A stretch of 64,000 nucleotides of DNA from positions 2,733,502-2,797,501 of the forward strand of contig NC_087393.1 in NCBI RefSeq assembly GCF_963675165.1, in the 5' to 3' direction. The notes under the pieces are model-generated. The model ran no database searches. It was not told where the DNA came from and worked only from the letters and a program-made list of their open reading frames with translations. The position numbers and the translations under genes were made by a program. Source of the DNA: Halichondria panicea (lineage: Eukaryota; Porifera; Demospongiae; Suberitida; Halichondriidae). How positions within the stretch are numbered: the first letter of the stretch is position 1; each line of letters begins with the position of its first letter. Shown piece by piece: positions 59,901 to 64,000 of this stretch.

Positions 59901-61707
59901 GTTACCATAGATACCGAATAACTGTAATAAAAAAGTTATGGATACTCTTGCTTTGCTGACTTGTAACACCGGACTAGCTGTGTCTGTTGTCTGGCTGGAC
60001 CAAGATTAGCTAGACTATAGGGTAGAGTATAGTTTAGCAGTGCTGTATGAAGCTTGCATTGTACTGGCTGTCAAGAATCTAGTAAACACTGTATGCACTG
60101 ATAACTCGCCAGAATAAAGGGGATCGGTGGGGATCGGGTTGGTTAATGAAAGTTTTATATCAAAAGAAGCCAGCGAGGCACATAAAGTTTGCCTTCAGTC
60201 TCTAATGACCGTGCAACACCAGCTAAAAGTTTACATAGAACTCATTTGTCAATTTTTGTGCCAGCTCAGCAAAAAAAGTGGTGCACGTGATCGTGTCCAA
60301 CCTCCTCTGGACTAACATAGTGCGGTGACATGTGCTGACATTGCAATTAGTTTTCAAATGACTCACTGGGGAACGGAAATGCTGCTGCCACGCCCATTAT
60401 ACAATCAATTGTGCTTGAACAGTTTTAGCTAACAAGCTACTTGAGCTGTACGTAAGCTTGCAGATTGGCTATAGCTTGATGTATGGTCACAAGAGTATGC
60501 GGGAACTAGTGTGTCATATCCGAAGCGTGGATGTTATTACATTATGGCAGTACCAGGTTTGAGCTGGAGTCACGTGCCCTTCGTACCGAGGTTGGGGGTC
60601 TCGTGACTGTGGTTAGGTTTTGGGGGAATACTGAGAAGAGGGACCCCCGCTGTTGTTTAGCCCCCCCCCCCCCACTGGTAATCACATCATAGGATGGAAA
60701 GAAGTGGTCAGAGTTTCTGAAAGGGAGGGTGGGAGGCTCAAAGTTGAGCAGTCAGTAGTAGCTTTTGCAGCTGTACTTTGTACATGTAAAAGAGTGGGTC
60801 ACGCATGCACGAGATAGATGGCCACGCCCTTGCGGCTCTATAACCGAGATAAGGCCGCAATTAGGATGTTTCCTCGTTAACTACGTTTAACCTACATTTT
60901 ACATGGTTGCACTGTACAGTACAATGCAGACCATAGATGAACCCCACACTAGTCTCATGAACAGCTGCTATTTTGGGAAGGCACTCTTGTTACAGTTTTT
61001 GAGTTGATGACCTTGAAGGCAGTAGAACTGCATGTTGCTCAACGCTTTTGCACAAACCAAGCAGGGGTCCTTGGGCACAAAGTTAACACAAATCCATTGA
61101 AGTACAGTATGCACGTTGTTGATCTTGCACACACACACACACACTGTAAAAAATGGTGTGTGGTTTTCACGCAAGTGCGTGACTATTGTGGCAATATCAA
61201 GAGAAAACGCACATTTGTCACAATAGTCACGCATGAAAACCACACATCATTTTTACAGTCACATGTATATAGCCTCGTCTCTTTTCTTCAATAGAATGAA
61301 AGGAACAAAATAGTCTGGTATTGATAGTATCTGAGCGTGGTTGACAAGATTTATGTGTAAGTTTACGGTCACAACAAGCCCCACTCAACCACCCAGATAC
61401 AATCAATACCAGACCTCTTTTTTTCCTTTTGTTGCATTAAAGAAAATCAGCCTGGCAAGGTTAGTACATAATTATATAGTGAGCTTAGAGTAAACATTCA
61501 TTCAAAGTGCAAGCCTGTAGTATACAGTGTACAATCAACCAATGTGATGTTTGATTTATGCCATTGTAATGAACCACTTTTTGTCTGTCCCCTGTGCAGG
61601 CTACCGATGCTTACTACGAGATTATTCGTTTCACATTTGAAAGCAACCACGGAGACCCTGCTTACACCTGTATATACCGTGTTCGTGTGCATGGCCGCTC
61701 AAATTAG
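44991..61707 (+). CDS. SUN1/SUN2-type inner nuclear membrane protein (LINC complex)
   Basis: Twenty-three exons join in phase to 719 residues (human SUN2 717): 44991-45019, 45120-45403, 46230-46367, 47561-47672, 47733-47760, 47884-47953, 48149-48321, 48453-48554, 49634-49759, 51089-51190, 51398-51466, 53821-53864, 53925-54006, 57710-57763, 57856-57888, 58020-58091, 58142-58184, 58272-58300, 58403-58603, 59310-59372, 59452-59556, 59611-59703, 61600-61707. SUN proteins bind KASH proteins across the nuclear envelope. Seen: a basic nucleoplasmic N-terminus; hydrophobic segments at about 160-187 and 204-220; a Glu/Gln-rich coiled coil at about 225-530; and a SUN domain (531-719) with DFALENSGGSV, LDKCSPTF (the Cys that can disulfide-bond to KASH), LFGIPLWY, PGDCWAL, IEHIPKTLSP, APKDFSVYG and YTCIYRVRVHG. 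Several introns hold repeats; intron 13 (54007-57709) holds a whole 7TM gene. Confidence 0.95.
45840..46095 (+). repeat. Family A copy in SUN intron 2
   Basis: Matches family A through GCAGCTCTTTTCTAACAGCTAG, ACAGATGATCCTACGAAAG and GAACATGCCTAGACGCCTATAG, ending near the CACACATACCGTCACTTTGCTG block about 135 bp before exon 3. It is more degraded than the 10.4-kb copy. Confidence 0.7.
46551..46737. mobile_element. Family D MITE in SUN intron 3
   Basis: TATAGCGGGTAATTTTCGTG...CACGAAAAACGGTA ends, with internal CCACGAAATTTTAACATAGGC as in the 27.3-kb copy. Confidence 0.75.
46866..47489. mobile_element. hAT-like MITE with 8-bp target duplication
   Basis: A 624-bp element with ends AGTCTCGCGAGCAGCCGTC...GACGGCTGCTCGCGAGACTA, and inverted matches continuing through GTCTGGTC and CGCTTTTCC. 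It is flanked by the direct repeat TCCTTGAC at 46858-46865 and 47490-47497. The 8-bp duplication is typical of hAT elements. A partial relative is at 24968-25035. No transposase; in SUN intron 3. Confidence 0.88.
48873..49181. repeat. Family C copy in SUN intron 8
   Basis: Shares the family C blocks listed for 21205-21562. Upstream, about 48585-48660, a GGCGCGTAGGCGGCC...GTCTGTGTGTGTG start motif resembles the one near 56905. Confidence 0.65.
49216..49429. mobile_element. Family D MITE in SUN intron 8
   Basis: CCGTATAGCTGGTAATTTCC...AAATTACCGGCTATACGG ends, interrupted near the right end by a run of about 15 C. Confidence 0.72.
51535..51697. mobile_element. Family D MITE in SUN intron 11
   Basis: CCGTATAGCGGGTAATTTTC...GAAAATTACCCGCTATAC ends; the shortest copy, with an internal deletion relative to 27.3 kb. 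Confidence 0.78.
52058..52385 (-). repeat. Family A copy, inverted, in SUN intron 11
   Basis: ATGCCTCGAGGCGTAGCCGC start, GTGTGTGTCTGTTCCAGCTG, ATTTTGATTCGTGGATTTGC and AAAGCGCTAGCTGTTTGTTAG mirror the 10.4-kb copy. Confidence 0.78.
52900..53160 (+). repeat. Family A copy in SUN intron 11
   Basis: GCAGCTACCAAATAGCTAGCGAT, GTTGAGCAGTTACAGTT and the degenerate end CTTGAGGCGTAAC identify it. It is diverged and has internal deletions. Confidence 0.65.
53205..53760 (+). repeat. Family B element in SUN intron 11
   Basis: Very close to the 38.2-kb copy from GTGTGTTTGTGTCTGTGTGTC through CATCTCCACCGAGGCATCAG to the GGTGCTTTCATT end. The usual left end is replaced by a CAAGCCGAGGGTTTTGC junction. 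It ends about 60 bp before exon 12. Confidence 0.8.
54788..55876 (+). CDS. Intronless 7TM receptor-like gene nested in a SUN intron
   Basis: An uninterrupted frame of 362 residues. The better start is probably the second Met (54839), giving MNSSASSNSTEE with N-glycosylation sites before the first hydrophobic segment. Seen: seven hydrophobic stretches, with TM1 carrying GVGIVGVPTLLLGAIILL and TM2 following KGNQALNAVF, a Cys-rich cytoplasmic tail start (KIFCCKRC, possible palmitoylation) and a Ser/Thr-rich C-terminus. A Cys in the TM2/3 loop (FGRCTP) and one before TM5 (GSLCVE) could form the usual disulfide. There is no clear DRY or NPxxY, so family A membership is tentative. It lies on the same strand inside SUN intron 13 and must have its own promoter or be excised from the SUN transcript. 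Ligand unknown. Confidence 0.78.
   Translation: MLNDRIQVYLCNTALTKMNSSASSNSTEEIENMFILFGGLGVGIVGVPTLLLGAIILLALCKDRKGNQALNAVFIAITVTAILAVIPSILFDVSLISGYPTFGRCTPVEYTIQYTLSGILVILVLMFTLLLTIVFYVSIRSTGRSCCSLNFVRGVIIFITFCTLGQGIVSAGVYNATPQKLVTVRGSLCVEIPDLIERDLETLKRAILIVSVLFFLIPFALSILFVVLTCWRVLGSVVIMDKRVVRSMLVFLIAMILANCVTRIPPFVIQVILLGPAGDQQRTFLTVLIGVLVLQFQVPVLLFVILVLNKRVRETFCKLLLKIFCCKRCSVKVSYSNDSNYPVTFRNNVSISSVDHMTTVSL
56042..56574. mobile_element. Family F MITE in SUN intron 13
   Basis: AGTAGAAACTGGATTATTAG...CTAATAATCCAGTTTCTACG ends and AAGCGCTTTTCCAATTATGCGAA inside match the 10.9-kb copy in inverse order. It begins 165 bp after the nested receptor's stop. Confidence 0.78.
57434..57624. mobile_element. 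Family E MITE in SUN intron 13
   Basis: ACTGTATTACTAGAATGTTTTGC...ATATTCTAGTAATACGGTAT ends; inverse orientation to the 22.1-kb copy. It ends 85 bp before exon 14. Confidence 0.78.
58201..58246. repeat. (GT)n/(GC)n alternating purine-pyrimidine tract
   Basis: A run of GT changes to GCGTGCGCGCGCGCGC and back to GT, within the 87-bp SUN intron 17. Alternating purine-pyrimidine of this kind can adopt Z-DNA in principle. Confidence 0.9.
58618..59262. repeat. Composite of family A/B fragments in SUN intron 19
   Basis: A forward fragment (58618-58745, CTTGGCGCGTAG, AGCTGTAACTGCTCAATGG, TAGGCTTCTTGTCAC) is followed by an inverted family B-like fragment (58900-59262, AGAGCCTTGCAGCTCTCTTC, GCTAGCGTTCTAGTGCAG, CACTACCGTATACCTC). 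The two face each other. Confidence 0.65.
61143..61259. mobile_element. 117-bp foldback element in SUN intron 22
   Basis: ACTGTAAAAAATGGTGTGTG...CACACATCATTTTTACAGT arms of about 41-48 bp with few mismatches, continuing through GACTATTGTG/CACAATAGTC. A CA run lies just to the left. Confidence 0.8.
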
Positions 61708-62228
61708 AGAGAGATGTACGTACATGCTCAATCACCCTTAGCCGTGCTATAGTGTACGTAAAGACCCTTCATCTTTAGTTTGGAACTACCGATTTGCACT
61801 TGTTTACATGACTATGTTTCTAGCTCATTTATCAACCTTTTACCTTACATTTACCGTATTTTGTTTGTGCACTAAGTCTTTTTGATGTAATTGTGGCAAG
61901 TTAAAGTTAATGCTCTAGTACATGTAGTTGGTTCTCATATCATCAAGAAGCTGCTTGTCTATAAACTCATTCATGTTGTATGCGATAGCTATTGCGTATA
62001 ATTATATAGGTCACTCTGTGAATGTGGTTCTGTTGGGAGAAGCACTTTCTAGTATAACTATTTATATCGATTTGGGGATCATGTTCTGTTATCCAAAATA
62101 TTATCCAATCCTCAACTCAACAGTCATGTTTATATAAACAATAAGTTGAATGTTATAGAAGAAGGTAGATCTACTTCCTCCTGTTTAATAATTTATCAAT
62201 AATTATTATTAAATGGTAGATATTGAAG

Positions 62229-62375
62229 ATGTGTTTGTCTAGATATTTTCTCATCTTTCTTGGTCTGCTGCTAACTGCTTCACTTCTGGGTCAGTCTGCT
62301 AATGAAGAGTGTTCTCTGTTTATGGGTGTAATGTTTCCTCCATCATGCACCCTTAGCTGTGCTATAATAGTGTAG
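62229..62375 (+). pseudogene. Truncated duplicate of the receptor's first exon
   Basis: ATG plus 37 further codons repeat the signal peptide and first residues of the intact gene at 62883 (differences include Gly5 to Arg and Ser12 to Gly). The frame then runs into the next duplicated unit and stops at 62373-62375. There is no splice donor, so it cannot make the receptor; it would yield only a ~48-residue secreted peptide if expressed. Confidence 0.82.
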
Positions 62376-62450
62376 TAAAGACCCTTCATCTTTAGTTTGG
62401 AACTACCAACTTGCATGACTATGTTTCTAGCTCATTTATCAACCTTTTAC

Positions 62451-62491
62451 CATAGATACTATAAATTACAATGTAATTTATAGTATCTATG
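62451..62491. mobile_element. 41-bp near-perfect palindrome inserted with 8-bp target duplication
   Basis: CATAGATACTATAAATTAC, a 3-base centre, and the mirror arm ending TCTATG, flanked by CTTTTACC at 62444-62451 and 62492-62499. The other duplicate unit has a single CTTTTACC and no palindrome, which marks this as an insertion rather than a deletion. Confidence 0.88.
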
Positions 62492-62882
62492 CTTTTACCT
62501 TACATTTACGTGTTTTTTGTGTGCACTAAGTCTTGGCAAGTTAAAGTTAATGCTCTAGAGTAAAGTATCAATCATTATCAATTACTCTAGTATATGTAAG
62601 TTGGTTCTCATATCATCAAGAAGCTGCTTGTCAATTCATGTTGTATGCATAGCTATTGCATATAATTATATAGGCCACTCTATAGCTGTGAATGTGGTTC
62701 TGTTGGGAGAAGCACTTTCCAGTATATTTACATCGATTTGGGGATCCTGTTCTGTTATCAACTCAAGGTACATGCAGTCATGTTTACATAAACAATCAGT
62801 TGAATGTTATAGAAAAGTATAAGAAGGTACTTCCTCCCTGTTTAATAATTTACCAATAATTATTAAATTGTAGATATTGAAG

Positions 62883-63685
62883 ATGTGTTTGTCTGGATAT
62901 TTTCTCATCTTTCTTAGTCTGCTGCTAACTGCTTCACTTCTGGGTCAGTCTGCTAATGAAGAGTGTTCTCTGTTTGTGGGTGTAATGTTTCCTCCAACTG
63001 CACCTAACAAGAGTCTGTCCAAAGGATTTACTGGTGTGAGACGTGCCATCGAAATCATCAATAACTCATCCTTGTTGAGTGGCTATAAACTGCACAGTAT
63101 GCATCTGGACACAGAGGTAAGAAAGTATAAAGATGTACACTTGCATAACGTTGACATTATGTACGTGGTAGAATTAGTCTAGTTCTTCACCTCGCCTGAA
63201 AAAATGTTTAAGCAAGAAGCAGAAAAGCTACTCAAATTTATCTCAAGTGTGTACAGAGCCTATGGTCCCACTATATGTACACTGCTTAGGTTTAAATTTC
63301 AAAGGATATAATTATTACTGCAATTAATGTACCATGGGCTAAATCAAAATGGATATATAAGAGGCTTTTTTCTCAGATTTGACTGATACATAAATTACAG
63401 CTACATGTAGATTGTAATTATTTCTTCACTGTAAAACACCACGATTTGGTATGACGTACATTATCATATTTCCAGGGGGGGAATCCCAGGGCTCCCGTAT
63501 GAAACCCTGCTCACTATAAATTATTATTTCAATACGTTTTTAATCAGTGTAACAGAACGCAAGCCTTGAAGCAATTATTTCAACTGGGTACGGGTGAACA
63601 AAAGAGTGTTGCGGTGATTGATGCCGGTTGCTCTACTGCTACTGAAGCGACTGCAGAGATTTCGCACTTGTTTGGATATTCTCAA
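62883..63685 (+). CDS. Family C (GABA-B-like) receptor, N-terminal exons (3' partial)
   Basis: Exons 62883-63116 and 63548-63685, in phase, 124 residues so far; the gene continues past the window edge. Seen: a signal peptide (MCLSGYFLIFLSLLL..., cleavage probably after GQSA), then VGVMFPP, a FTGVRRAIEIINNSSLLSGY helix, HLDTE, CNRTQALKQLF, VAVIDAGCSTATEA and ISHLFGYSQ. These match the first lobe of the ANF/periplasmic-binding ligand domain of GABA-B and related receptors. The membrane domain is not in view, so a guanylate-cyclase or other ANF-domain receptor cannot be fully excluded. The start at 62883 is the ATG directly before the hydrophobic core. Confidence 0.8.
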
Positions 63686-63778
63686 GTGAGTGATCATTAC
63701 ATCAGTTACAATTTAGAGTGTGCACTAATTGTCAAGTGAGTATAATTATATAGCTGTATGTAACTATGTTATAGTTAG

Positions 63779-63881
63779 AACATGGGCATGAGGTATCTAT
63801 GTGTTATAGTGTCCCAAAGCTCGAGGGCTTTAGCCCGAGGGATGAGGGACACTATAACCATAGATATCGAATCCACATGTT
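63779..63881. mobile_element. Foldback MITE in receptor intron 2
   Basis: AACATGGGCATGAGGTATCTATG...CATAGATATCGAATCCACATGTT with TTATAGTGTCCC arms around a GGGCTTTAGCCC centre. Same family as 18267-18401. Confidence 0.78.
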
Positions 63882-64000
63882 TTAACTGATTTAGATCCCA
63901 AAACCTATTGGCTACTAGAAATGCACTAGCTTAGCAACAGTCAACCTATATAAACAGCCAACCTATAGCAACTGGATCATTATTCTTTTGAAAACTAATA

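Larger units (their letters stand above)
61708..62882. other. Intergenic region with tandem duplication of receptor 5' end
   Basis: Two direct copies: 61733-62342 and 62348-62996. They start CACCCTTAGC(C/T)GTGCTATA 26 bp after the SUN stop, and include GACCCTTCATCTTTAGTTTG, GTTGGTTCTCATATCATC and GTTCTGTTGGGAGAAGCAC. Both run into the receptor's first exon and end at CCTCCA. The second copy leads into the intact gene. Confidence 0.9.

Noticed and set aside
60127-60315. 62-codon frame in SUN intron 22
   Set aside because: Phase-consistent splicing goes directly from exon 22 to exon 23; no homology seen.

Overview
This window is animal nuclear DNA, most likely from a demosponge. The evidence is spliced genes with GT-AG introns, AT-rich non-coding DNA full of ATAATTATTA-type tracts, short intergenic gaps, dense short inverted-repeat transposons, and metazoan-specific families (GRB2, SUN1/2, TCF20/RAI1, viperin, class I PITP, a GABA-B-type receptor). 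The sponge assignment is inference; another early-branching animal is possible. There are no operons, CRISPR arrays or ribosome-binding sites. I re-joined exons by hand from splice sites, reading-frame phase and family similarity. In the spliced genes every junction keeps phase, although the COQ7-like 3' end is weak.

Layout. 1-4.4 kb: 3' part of a single-exon ZNFX1-type helicase/zinc-finger gene (+). 6.6-12.6 kb: class I phosphatidylinositol transfer protein, nine exons (-). 12.9-16.4 kb: TCF20/RAI1-like extended-PHD protein, seven exons (+), divergent from the PITP gene. 16.5-18.1 kb: alkaline-phosphatase-superfamily phosphodiesterase-like enzyme, five exons (+). 19.3-25.5 kb: complete viperin/RSAD2, five exons (-). 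26.7-33.2 kb: divergent COQ7-like gene (-). 33.4-34.2 kb: single-exon B-box/coiled-coil TRIM-like protein (-). 34.9-39.3 kb: SERHL-type alpha/beta hydrolase, twelve exons (+). 39.5-40.5 kb: single-pass membrane protein with a tyrosine-rich tail (-). 40.9-44.4 kb: GRB2, five exons (-). 45.0-61.7 kb: SUN1/2-type LINC-complex protein, 23 exons and 719 residues (+), with an intronless 7TM receptor gene nested in intron 13. 62.9 kb to the right edge: first exons of a family C (GABA-B-like) receptor (+), preceded by a tandem duplication of its 5' end.

Genes working together. ZNFX1, viperin and TRIM-like proteins are antiviral effectors or sensors in vertebrates, and all three lie within 34 kb here. 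GRB2 sits next to a membrane protein whose tail carries two YxN motifs, the consensus bound by the GRB2 SH2 domain. Three gene pairs are divergent with short shared upstream regions (268, 615 and 618 bp).

Most non-coding DNA is made of recurring short element families. I label them A to F, plus long-arm inverted-repeat elements, a hAT-like MITE with an 8-bp target duplication, a pogo/Tigger-like element and several small hairpins. No transposase gene was seen.
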